Shown piece after piece: positions 1 to 6,814 of a stretch of DNA of 7,685 nt. The translations under genes and the position numbers were made by a program. Source of the DNA: an uncultured Clostridia bacterium. Its GTDB lineage: Bacteria; Bacillota; Clostridia; Peptostreptococcales; Anaerovoracaceae. A model generated the notes under the pieces. The model ran no database searches and was not told where the DNA came from. It saw only the letters and a program-made list of their open reading frames with translations. Each line of letters opens with the position of its first letter. The first letter of the stretch is position 1. The stretch is from contig CALZMV010000060.1 of the NCBI GenBank assembly GCA_945788655.1, forward strand, positions 1-7,685, read 5' to 3'.

Positions 1-1658
1 ATTTCACGAGCCACGGCTTCAGAGTAATTCTTGTGGGCTGTAAAATCGTTTCCTAAGAACACTTCTTCTGAGCTTGAATAGTTTACAGGTCCCAGCTTGT
101 TGCTGAAGCCGTATTTTGTAACCATTTCACGTGCAATGTCAGTTGCTCTCATGATATCGTTGCTTGCACCTGTACTGATATCATCTAAAGTCAGAGCCTC
201 TGCAACTCTGCCGCCCAAAAGATGAACAATCGCATTCTTCATGCTGTTTCTTGTTTCATAGCTCTTATCTTCCTTAGGAAGTGTCATTGTAAATCCGCCG
301 GCTCTTCCTCTTGGAATAATTGTTACCTGATGAACAGGATCGCTGTCAGGAATCAGTCTTGCAACAACTGCATGACCTGCTTCGTGATATGCTGTAAGCT
401 TTCTTTCCTTAGGGCTTACAACTCTGCTCTTCTTTTCAGGACCTGCAATAACCTTTGTAATTGCTTCTTCGATTTCTTCCATTCTGATGAAACGTCCGTT
501 TCTTCTTGCAGTAATCAGTGAAGCTTCGTTAAGCAGGTTTTCTATATCTGCAGGAGTAAATCCCGGAGTTCTTCTTGCCAGTACATCCGGTGTAACATCT
601 TCTGCAAGAGGTTTGTTCTTGCTGTGAATCTTGAAGATTTCTTCTCTACCCTTAACATCAGGCACCCCGATAACAATCTGTCTGTCGAATCTGCCCGGTC
701 TTAATAAGGCAGGGTCTAAAATGTCAGGTCTGTTTGTAGCTGCCAGGATGATGATACCTGAGTTTTCAGCGAAACCATCCATTTCTACAAGCAGCTGGTT
801 AAGAGTCTGTTCTCTTTCATCATGACCGCCACCGATACCTGCACCTCTCTTACGGCCTACGGCATCGATTTCGTCGATAAACACGATACAAGGTGCATTC
901 TTCTTAGCCTGGTCAAACAAGTCTCTAACACGGGAAGCACCTACACCGACGAACATTTCAACGAAGTCGGAACCACTGATTGTAAAGAAAGGTACTCCTG
1001 CTTCACCTGCAGCAGCCTTTGAAATGTAAGTCTTACCTGTTCCCGGAGGGCCCACCAGGAGGATTCCCTTAGGAATTCTTGCACCTAAATCGTTATATTT
1101 CTTAGGATATTTGAGGAAGTCTACGACTTCTTCAAGTTCCTGCTTTTCTTCATCTAATCCGGCTACGTCTGCAAAGGTAACCTTCTTTTCTCCTCCTTTA
1201 ACCATCTTGGCACGAGATTTACCAAACTGGAAGGCTTTGCCGTTGCCACCCTGATTCATCATGAAATAAATCAGGAAGATTATTGCTGCCGCCGCAAACA
1301 ATGTCGGAAGCAGATTCAATATGAAGGACCCAGTGTTGTTAGGAGCATCGCTTTCATATACAAGCTTTCCCTCCTGAACCTGCGGGAATAAATACTCTTC
1401 ATTTATTATTGATAGTTCAACCACAGAGTTTACATATGCATAAACCACTTTCTGATCGTTAAGCTTACCTGTGAGCTTTGTCTCTGTAACATTGATTTCC
1501 TTAATTTTTTCGTCTTGCAGGTACTGAACGAACTTTGACAGCGGTACTTCTTTAACCTCTACCTGCTGTCCGCCCAGCCCCTTATATGCTGAAGCTACTC
1601 CCAGTACGATAACAAACAGGATCACATATACAATTATGTTTTTTGCGAATCGTTTCAC
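1..1658 (-). CDS. ftsH: ATP-dependent zinc metalloprotease FtsH (3' end beyond the window)
   Basis: Membrane-anchored AAA+ protease that unfolds and degrades misfolded membrane proteins and short-lived regulators. About 552 codons are open with no stop, running off the left edge; family members are usually 600-700 residues, so only the C-terminal tail is missing. Seen in order: N-terminal membrane span (about residues 8-24), an extracytoplasmic domain (about 25-110), a second span (about 112-133), the AAA+ domain with Walker A GPPGTGKT at 203-210, Walker B D262-E263 in VFIDEID, an SRH with RPGRFDR, then the M41 peptidase with HEAGH at 425-429 and the probable third zinc ligand D501 in GASND. 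The start is GTG at 1658, chosen because AAGGGG sits 6 bases upstream and the MKRF start leads directly into the first span; no ATG fits. It has its own probable promoter in the end of tilS. All key motifs are intact. Confidence 0.97.
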   Translation of the reverse strand, partial: MKRFAKNIIVYVILFVIVLGVASAYKGLGGQQVEVKEVPLSKFVQYLQDEKIKEINVTETKLTGKLNDQKVVYAYVNSVVELSIINEEYLFPQVQEGKLVYESDAPNNTGSFILNLLPTLFAAAAIIFLIYFMMNQGGNGKAFQFGKSRAKMVKGGEKKVTFADVAGLDEEKQELEEVVDFLKYPKKYNDLGARIPKGILLVGPPGTGKTYISKAAAGEAGVPFFTISGSDFVEMFVGVGASRVRDLFDQAKKNAPCIVFIDEIDAVGRKRGAGIGGGHDEREQTLNQLLVEMDGFAENSGIIILAATNRPDILDPALLRPGRFDRQIVIGVPDVKGREEIFKIHSKNKPLAEDVTPDVLARRTPGFTPADIENLLNEASLITARRNGRFIRMEEIEEAITKVIAGPEKKSRVVSPKERKLTAYHEAGHAVVARLIPDSDPVHQVTIIPRGRAGGFTMTLPKEDKSYETRNSMKNAIVHLLGGRVAEALTLDDISTGASNDIMRATDIAREMVTKYGFSNKLGPVNYSSSEEVFLGNDFTAHKNYSEAVARE

Positions 1659-1664
1659 AGTTTT

Positions 1665-1670
1665 CCCCTT
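1665..1670 (-). promoter_or_regulatory. ftsH ribosome binding site
   Basis: AAGGGG on the minus strand, 6 bases before the GTG codon at 1656-1658. This is what fixes the GTG as the ftsH start. Another GTG a few bases further upstream is out of frame. Confidence 0.75.
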
Positions 1671-1706
1671 TCACGTTTTTTGTTTAATTCTACAAATATC
1701 CGATAT

Positions 1707-1735
1707 ATTTTACCATATGAATCACAAATTTTCAA
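1707..1735 (-). promoter_or_regulatory. probable SigA-type extended -10 promoter for ftsH
   Basis: On the minus strand TTGAAA (1730-1735) is followed after exactly 17 bases by TAAAAT (1707-1712), and the -10 box is preceded by TGG, giving the extended -10 TGn motif. The expected transcription start is near position 1700, about 40 bases before the ftsH start codon. The -35 box and part of the spacer lie inside the last codons of tilS, so ftsH can be transcribed separately from the upstream genes. No CIRCE-type inverted repeat or other operator was seen in the 63-base gap. Confidence 0.6.
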
Positions 1736-3119
1736 GGATTATTATAGGTTCTGATGAGTTCACTGATACTGCATGCCTAGAAGAAAATCTTCCTTTCAGG
1801 CGCATATTTTCCTGGCTGAATACCTCTGACGGAAGCACCCACAGAACTTCGCTTCCCTTTGCAAGCACAAGCAGCTTATCCCTGTAATGTTTGGGAACTT
1901 TCTGGTCTACAAAGAAGTCCTGAAGCTTTTTAGAACCATTTTTCAGAGCAATTCTGTCTCCCTGCTTTCTGGTCCTTATCATCAGTTCCGTTTCCGACAC
2001 TCCCTGAAAAGCACCGTAAACTTTATTCCTGTTTTTATCCTTGTATTCTACATATTCTTCACAGGTTAGAACCCTTATATTCCATCCCTTAAGGTTTAGC
2101 GCCCTGTCTTTTTTTTCAAAGACAAGCTTGTCATATTCCTTTCTTGCCAAATATCCTTCAGATAAATCGCACATAGCCGATGGACTATCTGAGGTCAGCA
2201 CCGCATCAACAGCTTCACCTTGAGCATATGTCAAATTCTGATTCAGGCCTATTTTGTTCAGAGAGTGAGTATACACTCTGAATCTGATTGATTGGTGAAG
2301 TTCTGATAAAGTTTTACCATTAAGAATCTGGCAATCAGCTTCTTCTTTCTCAATGACCGAATTGTACATTGAAACAGCCTGTTCTTTGAGGTATTCTCTG
2401 TCTGCCGCAGCTATTCTGCCCAGCCTGTTGACAGTATCTATAATATTTTCATTAAAATTGTCCTGAAGGAAAGGAATAAGCATATTCCTTATTCTGTTTC
2501 TGGCATAAAGGTTTTCTTCATTAGTATGGTCGATTCTGGGCTTCAACCTCCTTTGACTGCAGTATTCTTCGATTTCTGAACGCTTAAAGTCCAGAATCGG
2601 TCTGATAACCGCAAAACCCCTTTCATCAAATCGCTTATATGGAATCCCCGCCAGTCCGTCCGTTCCCGTTCCTCTCATAAGGCGGAAAAGTATAGTCTCA
2701 CATTGGTCGTTGGCATTATGAGCAACGGCAATGGCAATTTTCTCTTTAGTGATGCCCCTTTCAAGAATTTCTGATGCAGCCTTGCCAAAGGCTTCGTACC
2801 TTGCCTTCCTTCCTGCCTCCTCAGAAGTAAGCCCCAGTTCTGATGCCATCTCCTTGCAGTCAACTGTAAAAATGCTGCAGGCCACTTTATTTTTACTGCA
2901 GAGTTCTTCCACATAAGCCTGATCATCCTCAGCTGCTCCCGGTCTGAGCTTATGGTTGACATGAACCGCATGCAAGGTCAGGTTAAGTTCTTCCCTAAGG
3001 CTCATAAGCAGGTCAAAAAGGCACACTGAATCGGGACCTCCTGAAAGGCCTACTACAATGTGCATTCCATCAGTTATTAAATTGTGTTTTCTGATTGTCT
3101 GCAATATTTTTTTCTTCAT
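1722..3119 (-). CDS. tilS: tRNA(Ile) lysidine synthetase TilS
   Basis: Cytoplasmic enzyme that attaches lysine to C34 of the CAU-anticodon isoleucine tRNA, using ATP. This changes both its charging and its decoding so that AUA is read as isoleucine; the gene is normally essential. The 465-residue product has the usual full length of the long TilS form (B. subtilis about 470). The PP-loop ATP pyrophosphatase motif SGGPDS is at residues 26-31, in the N-terminal catalytic domain (about 1-215). A helical middle region follows, then the TilS C-terminal domain (about 385-455, with the pattern GDR...KKLQDFF). The ATG overlaps the stop of the upstream phosphatase gene by four bases (ATGA). No good Shine-Dalgarno precedes it, which suggests translation coupled to that gene. 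It ends in TGA at 1722-1724, inside the ftsH promoter region. In many Bacillota hpt follows tilS; here ftsH follows directly. Confidence 0.96.
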   Translation of the reverse strand: MKKKILQTIRKHNLITDGMHIVVGLSGGPDSVCLFDLLMSLREELNLTLHAVHVNHKLRPGAAEDDQAYVEELCSKNKVACSIFTVDCKEMASELGLTSEEAGRKARYEAFGKAASEILERGITKEKIAIAVAHNANDQCETILFRLMRGTGTDGLAGIPYKRFDERGFAVIRPILDFKRSEIEEYCSQRRLKPRIDHTNEENLYARNRIRNMLIPFLQDNFNENIIDTVNRLGRIAAADREYLKEQAVSMYNSVIEKEEADCQILNGKTLSELHQSIRFRVYTHSLNKIGLNQNLTYAQGEAVDAVLTSDSPSAMCDLSEGYLARKEYDKLVFEKKDRALNLKGWNIRVLTCEEYVEYKDKNRNKVYGAFQGVSETELMIRTRKQGDRIALKNGSKKLQDFFVDQKVPKHYRDKLLVLAKGSEVLWVLPSEVFSQENMRLKGRFSSRHAVSVNSSEPIIILENL

Positions 3120-3790
3120 TGTACTTTTATTATTATAGTGGTCATATCATCCATGCTTCCCAAAGGACATTTATCCATGGCAAGCTGAGTAATTTCTCTA
3201 GCCAGAAACCTCAAGGTCTTCCCTCTTGAATTCCTGATTAAAAAGTCTTTAAGCCAGTCAGCTCCAAGATCCGCCTTATCCGCTTCAGTTATTCCATCCG
3301 AAACCATCACTATAAGGTCCCCGGGTCTCAAATACATAGTCTTTCTGCTCAGGGAAACTCTGGAAATGATTCCAACAGGAAGCGCCTTGGGTTCAATAGC
3401 CCTCACCCAGTTATCTCTGAGAAGATACGAGGCAGCAGAACCCATCTTATAAAGGTTTGCCCTGCCTGTAGATTTGTTTATTATGAGCAGATCTATGGTA
3501 GCAAACATTTCCTCTCTTCCATGCCTCTCTATGAGGAGCCTGTTGACTATTTTTATTGCAAGAGCCGGCGCCATACCTGCCTTCAGGAGCTTTCTCAGCC
3601 ACGTCAGCACAGTCCTGCTCTCAGCCGCCGCCTTCATCCCCTTGCCCATACCATCAGACAGGATGAAGGCCAGCCTGCCTCCGGGCAGGCTGCAGGTGGC
3701 AGCGGCGTCGCCGCTGCCGCCGGGGGCGGCTGCATACATGTAGCGCCCACTGCTTATCTTTTCAATTTTTCCGTAGCCTTTAGTTTTCAT
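3116..3790 (-). CDS. stand-alone SpoIIE-type PP2C serine phosphatase
   Basis: A 224-residue protein matching the C-terminal phosphatase domain of SpoIIE and RsbU (PP2C/SpoIIE family, Mn/Mg-dependent removal of phosphate from phosphoserine, typically on anti-sigma-factor antagonists). Candidate metal ligands are D28 in SGD, D46 in LSDGMGKG, D165 in VSDGITEAD and D214-D215 in MDDMTT; all are present, so activity is plausible. Full-length SpoIIE is about 800 residues with many membrane spans. Here there is no membrane segment and no sensor domain. The ATG at 3790 is the only usable start: upstream in the same frame no ATG, GTG or TTG occurs before a TAG, and AGGAT lies 7 bases before it. It sits where spoIIE usually lies, directly before tilS, which it overlaps by four bases. 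This is either a reduced spoIIE or a separate soluble phosphatase; the true substrate cannot be read from the sequence. Confidence 0.85.
   Translation of the reverse strand: MKTKGYGKIEKISSGRYMYAAAPGGSGDAAATCSLPGGRLAFILSDGMGKGMKAAAESRTVLTWLRKLLKAGMAPALAIKIVNRLLIERHGREEMFATIDLLIINKSTGRANLYKMGSAASYLLRDNWVRAIEPKALPVGIISRVSLSRKTMYLRPGDLIVMVSDGITEADKADLGADWLKDFLIRNSRGKTLRFLAREITQLAMDKCPLGSMDDMTTIIIKVQ
3671..3730 (-). repeat. three adjacent inverted repeats in the phosphatase gene
   Basis: A very G+C-rich patch holds three perfect hairpins in a row: a 9-base stem with a 4-base loop (3671-3679 with 3684-3692), a 10-base stem with a single central base (3698-3707 with 3709-3718), and a 6-base stem with a 3-base loop (3716-3721 with 3725-3730, sharing three bases with the second stem). 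It encodes about residues 21-40, including the SGD metal-binding stretch. The reading frame is uninterrupted. It could be a coding repeat of REP type, an mRNA structure near the start of the gene, or a by-product of local G+C bias. Confidence 0.5.
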
Positions 3791-3797
3791 AGGCTTT

Positions 3798-3802
3798 ATC
3801 CT
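3798..3802 (-). promoter_or_regulatory. ribosome binding site of the phosphatase gene
   Basis: AGGAT on the minus strand, 7 bases before the ATG at 3790. It supports the short 224-residue form as the complete product. The surrounding 69-base gap after tatD (3791-3859) shows no convincing promoter or terminator. Confidence 0.5.
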
Positions 3803-3859
3803 AGCACAGATTCTGTGAAAAACCTGTCGAAAGAAGCCGCCCCATAAAAACTATTTTAT

Positions 3860-4693
3860 CTAATCCTCAATATCAAAGAATACCTTTGCGTTTTTTAGTG
3901 TAGCTTCTGCCACTTCTTCGTATTGCATTCCTTTGATAATGGCAACACGCCTTGTCGTATGCTCCACATAAGGAGGTTTGTTCTTCTTACCTCTGAAAGG
4001 TACAGGTGTAAGATAAGGTGAGTCCGTTTCAACCAGCAGATATTCTAAAGGAATCGCCTCAACCACTTCTGTGGTCTTCCTGTTGTTTTTGTATGTCACA
4101 GGGCCGGCGATGGACAGCGTAGCCCCAAGCTTCACATACTGCTGTCCCAGCTCGCGGCTTCCGCTGAAGCAATGAAGAAGCACGCGCGCGTCCTTTTCAA
4201 GGACGCCGCCGGCCCCTTTTCGCATTGGGAACCAGCTTTTGCGTTCGTCTGTGAAAGCGCCTTCCTCTTTGAGAATATCCATAGTCTTCTGGTCTGCTTC
4301 CCTTGAGTGAATAACTATAGGCATCTTAAGTTCATTGGCAAGCTGAATCTGCCTTCTGAACCAGTATTCCTGAACATCCTGATCGGAGTGATTGTAGTAG
4401 AAGTCCAGTCCTATTTCTCCGATTGCCTGAACCTTATCCTTTGCTGCCAGTTCTCTGATGGACTCCAGCATGGCTTCATCCATGGTCTTGGCATCATGAG
4501 GATGAACACCTACTGCTGCGTAGCACCATGGGAGCTCTGACGCATGTTTTACCGCCAGCAAAGAGCTCTGAAGGTCAAAGCCGATATCCATAACATATGA
4601 TAAATCAGAAGCCTCGATATCACTTATCAAGGCTTCTCTTTCTTCATTGCTAAAGGTATCGTTATTAATATGTGCATGTGAGTCAAATAACAT
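3860..4693 (-). CDS. tatD: TatD-family metal-dependent hydrolase with an internal insert
   Basis: Member of the TatD/YabD amidohydrolase-like family: cytoplasmic TIM-barrel metalloenzymes with DNase (3'-5' exonuclease) activity in characterised members. The expected metal ligands are present: HAH at residues 6-8, E93 in GEIGLDFYY, H129 in IVIHSRE, H174 in LHCFSGS and D224 in VETDSPYL. The protein is 277 residues against the usual 255 or so. The excess lies at about residues 145-170, between the end of the helix after H129 and the strand carrying H174, where relatives have only a few residues. The rest aligns without gaps by eye. The start is ATG at 4693 with AGAGGT six bases upstream, and the stop is TAG. 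It lies 47 bases after metG, the usual partner of tatD in Bacillota, so it is probably in the same transcript. Confidence 0.93.
   Translation of the reverse strand: MLFDSHAHINNDTFSNEEREALISDIEASDLSYVMDIGFDLQSSLLAVKHASELPWCYAAVGVHPHDAKTMDEAMLESIRELAAKDKVQAIGEIGLDFYYNHSDQDVQEYWFRRQIQLANELKMPIVIHSREADQKTMDILKEEGAFTDERKSWFPMRKGAGGVLEKDARVLLHCFSGSRELGQQYVKLGATLSIAGPVTYKNNRKTTEVVEAIPLEYLLVETDSPYLTPVPFRGKKNKPPYVEHTTRRVAIIKGMQYEEVAEATLKNAKVFFDIED
4184..4261 (-). repeat. G+C-rich in-frame insert in tatD, possible coding mobile repeat
   Basis: This segment encodes about residues 145-170 of the TatD protein, which other family members lack as far as I recall. The encoded residues are basic and aromatic (for example DERKSWFPMRKGAGG) and resemble no TatD motif. 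The DNA is visibly richer in G+C than the surrounding tatD sequence, contains a perfect 8-base inverted repeat at one end (4188-4206), and keeps the frame. These are the features expected of a small palindromic repeat that inserts into genes in frame, as described for Rickettsia palindromic elements. The exact ends are uncertain by several bases. A loop extension that arose by ordinary evolution is the alternative. Confidence 0.45.
4188..4206. repeat. perfect inverted repeat inside the tatD insert
   Basis: The 8-base arm GCGTCCTT (4188-4195) is followed by a 3-base loop and its exact complement AAGGACGC (4199-4206). It lies at the edge of the inserted segment nearest the H174 codon. It is not followed by a T run on either strand, so it is not a terminator. 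Confidence 0.7.
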
Positions 4694-4699
4694 ATCTAT

Positions 4700-4705
4700 A
4701 CCTCT
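4700..4705 (-). promoter_or_regulatory. tatD ribosome binding site
   Basis: AGAGGT on the minus strand, six bases before the tatD ATG. It supports the start at 4693. The 47-base gap that contains it has no convincing promoter or terminator, so tatD is probably read through from metG. Confidence 0.6.
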
Positions 4706-4740
4706 GAAATATTCTAGTACCAGTAAATTATTGTTCAGTA

Positions 4741-6672
4741 TTAGCTTACAACCTCGCCATCAGGTGCAGTTGTAGTGACAATTTCACATCTCTTGCCGTT
4801 ATCAGCAAACAGAATCATACCCTTTGATTCCATACCGCGAAGAGCTCTCGGCTTAAGGTTGGCAACAACGATAACCTTCTGACCAACCATTTCTTCAGGC
4901 TTGAAATCTTCTGCAACACCGCTTACAATCTGACGGATTTCAGTTCCCATCTTAACCTGGAATACTAAAAGCTTGTCAGCCTTAGGGTGTTTTTCTGCTT
5001 TCTGAATAAGACCTACTCTAAAGTCGATTTTGTCAAAATCATCAAAAGTGATTTCCGGCTTTAATTCTAATGGAACATTTGCAGGTTCCTTTGAAGGATT
5101 CAGCTTTGCAAGCTCCTCAAGTTCCTTTTCGATATCAAGTCTAGGGAAAATAGGGTTGCCCTTCTTAACCTGTTCGCCAGCCATCATTTCAAAGGTGAAT
5201 GCATCTTCCCATGCAACATCGGAATACCACAGGCCCATCTGCTTTCTGATTTCCTTTGAAGTAGTGTGCATGAATGGGTATATGAGAATTGAGATGATTC
5301 TCAAAGCTTCAGCAAGGTTGTGCATTACTGTGTCAAGTTCTGCTTTCTTAGCCTCATCCTTTGCAAGTACCCAAGGTGCCTTTTCATCAATGTATTTGTT
5401 GGCTCTTCTGACAAGAATCCAGATTTCTTCAAGAGCCATGTTAAATGCAAACTTGTCCATCTGCGCTTCAACCTTTGCAGCCGCACCGGTTGCAACAGCC
5501 TTCAGGTCAGCATCTATTTCGTCGGAAGTAGTTGCCATTGGAACCTTTCCGTCGCAGTATTTTTCAATCATGGAAACTGTTCTCGAAACCAGGTTGCCAA
5601 GGTCGTTAGCCAGGTCATAGTTCATTCTCTTCAGCATTACTTCGTTAGTAAATACTCCATCCTGTCCGAAGGTATATTCGCGAAGTAAGAAGTATTTAAG
5701 AGCATCTATTCCGTATCTGTCGATTAATACAACAGGGTCTACTACGTCGTTGCCCTTTGCAGCCTTGGATTTTGAAACTTTTTCGCCGCCAAGTAACAGC
5801 CATCCGTGACCAAGCACCTGCTTAGGAAGAGGTAAACCTGCACTCATAAGCATTGCAGGCCAGATGATGGAGTGGAATCTTACGATTTCCTTACCTACAA
5901 GGTGAACGTTTGCAGGCCAGTACTTGTCATATAGTTCAGGCTCATCAGGATATCCCAAAGCAGTAATATAGTTTGTAAGAGCATCCAGCCACACATAGAT
6001 TACATGCTTTTCATCGATTGGAACAGGAATTCCCCAGTCAAATGTAGATCTTGAAATACAGAGATCATCAAGCCCCTGGTTTATGAAAGCAACCATTTCG
6101 TTTCTTCTGCTTTCAGGCTGCAGGAATTCAGGGTTGTTTGCAAACAAGTCAAGTAAAGGCTGTGCATATTTAGAAAGTTTGAAGAAGTAAGCTTCTTCCT
6201 TTGCTGCCTGCACAGGTCTTCCGCAGTCCGGGCAGCAGCCGTTTACAAGCTGGCTTTCTGTCCAGAAGGATTCGCATGGAGTGCAGTAAAGACCTTCGTA
6301 CTCACCTTTGTAAATGTCGCCGTTTTCGTACATCTTCATAAAGATTTTCTGTACTCTTTCAACATGGCGCGGTTCTGTGGTTCTGATAAAGTCGTCATAT
6401 GAGATTTCCATAGTCTTCCACAGTTCTTTGATTCCTGCAACTACTTCATCAACATACTGCTGCGGAGTTACGCCCTTTGCCTTTGCAAGAGTTTCTATCT
6501 TCTGGCCGTGTTCATCTGTTCCTGTCAGGAAGCGAACATCATATCCGCATAATCTCTTAAATCTCGCCATTGCGTCAGCCATAACCGTACAGTAAGTATG
6601 TCCTACATGTAAGTTTGAGCTTGGGTAATAAATTGGCGTAGTAATATAATAAGTTCCTTTATTATTTGTCAT
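4741..6672 (-). CDS. metG: methionyl-tRNA synthetase with C-terminal tRNA-binding domain
   Basis: Class I aminoacyl-tRNA synthetase that charges initiator and elongator methionine tRNAs in the cytoplasm. At 643 residues it has the usual length of the bacterial form with a fused tail. Seen in order: HIGH-type motif HVGH at 22-25, the connective-peptide zinc site with C130-x2-C133 and a second pair ending at C150 (C147-x2-C150), the KMSKS-type loop KVSKS at 298-302, the helical anticodon-binding domain, and a Trbp111/EMAP-like OB-fold tRNA-binding domain at about 541-643 (from FDDFDKIDFRVG). The start is ATG at 6672 with a perfect AGGAGG five bases upstream. It overlaps the end of a 50-codon membrane-protein gene by 11 bases. 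No T-box or SAM leader lies in front of it; it appears to be transcribed from further upstream with the kinase-like gene. Confidence 0.98.
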   Translation of the reverse strand: MTNNKGTYYITTPIYYPSSNLHVGHTYCTVMADAMARFKRLCGYDVRFLTGTDEHGQKIETLAKAKGVTPQQYVDEVVAGIKELWKTMEISYDDFIRTTEPRHVERVQKIFMKMYENGDIYKGEYEGLYCTPCESFWTESQLVNGCCPDCGRPVQAAKEEAYFFKLSKYAQPLLDLFANNPEFLQPESRRNEMVAFINQGLDDLCISRSTFDWGIPVPIDEKHVIYVWLDALTNYITALGYPDEPELYDKYWPANVHLVGKEIVRFHSIIWPAMLMSAGLPLPKQVLGHGWLLLGGEKVSKSKAAKGNDVVDPVVLIDRYGIDALKYFLLREYTFGQDGVFTNEVMLKRMNYDLANDLGNLVSRTVSMIEKYCDGKVPMATTSDEIDADLKAVATGAAAKVEAQMDKFAFNMALEEIWILVRRANKYIDEKAPWVLAKDEAKKAELDTVMHNLAEALRIISILIYPFMHTTSKEIRKQMGLWYSDVAWEDAFTFEMMAGEQVKKGNPIFPRLDIEKELEELAKLNPSKEPANVPLELKPEITFDDFDKIDFRVGLIQKAEKHPKADKLLVFQVKMGTEIRQIVSGVAEDFKPEEMVGQKVIVVANLKPRALRGMESKGMILFADNGKRCEIVTTTAPDGEVVS

Positions 6673-6814
6673 TTTTTCCTCCTGTGACCTTTTTCAAAAC
6701 TTTATCTGTCGCTGCAATAAGCACAACGCCTGCGGCAAGTCCAACACCTAATATCTGAAAAACTGCCTTGCCAAGGTCTTTAGTATTTACTTCCGGCGTT
6801 TCTGCCTTACTCAT
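6662..6814 (-). CDS. 50-residue single-span membrane protein of unknown function
   Basis: I do not recognise this small gene. It has 50 codons from ATG at 6814 to TAA at 6662-6664. Residues 1-16 are polar and mixed in charge. Residues 17-36 form one hydrophobic segment rich in Gly, Ala, Val and Ile, with a GLAAG (GxxxG) helix-packing pattern at 25-29. The tail (37-50) is lysine-rich, including DKVLKKV, which by the positive-inside rule predicts a cytoplasmic C terminus. The start overlaps the stop of the kinase-like gene by 8 bases (ATGAGTAA) and the end overlaps metG by 11 bases. This double overlap fills exactly what would otherwise be a 134-base gap. No strong Shine-Dalgarno precedes it, so translation is probably coupled to the gene before. 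Its own GGA-GGA codons form the metG ribosome binding site. A real gene is likely from frame, composition and fit; function is unknown. Confidence 0.72.
   Translation of the reverse strand: MSKAETPEVNTKDLGKAVFQILGVGLAAGVVLIAATDKVLKKVTGGKNDK
6678..6683 (-). promoter_or_regulatory. metG ribosome binding site
   Basis: Perfect AGGAGG on the minus strand, five bases before the metG ATG. It lies inside the coding sequence of the small membrane protein, so ribosomes finishing that gene pass over it. Confidence 0.9.

Noticed and set aside
1..1658. ftsH as a pseudogene or frameshifted gene, since no stop is visible
   Set aside because: The frame is continuous from GTG to the window edge with all AAA+ and protease motifs in place; it is simply cut by the edge.
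3805..3817. Short inverted repeat in the tatD-phosphatase gap as a terminator
   Set aside because: The stem is only five bases and is followed by no T run on either strand.
3474..3847. Two overlapping plus-strand frames opposite the phosphatase gene
   Set aside because: Their proline- and alanine-rich translations mirror the G+C-rich phosphatase codons. No family resemblance and no ribosome binding site were seen.
4694..4740. Possible promoter in the metG-tatD gap (a TAGAAT box)
   Set aside because: No acceptable -35 box occurs 16-18 bases upstream and no extended -10 TG is present. Read-through from metG is the simpler explanation.
5030..5620. Long open frame on the plus strand (about 196 codons) opposite metG
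   Set aside because: It is antisense to a clearly conserved MetRS, starts without a ribosome binding site and its serine-rich, low-complexity translation is the usual shadow of a coding strand.
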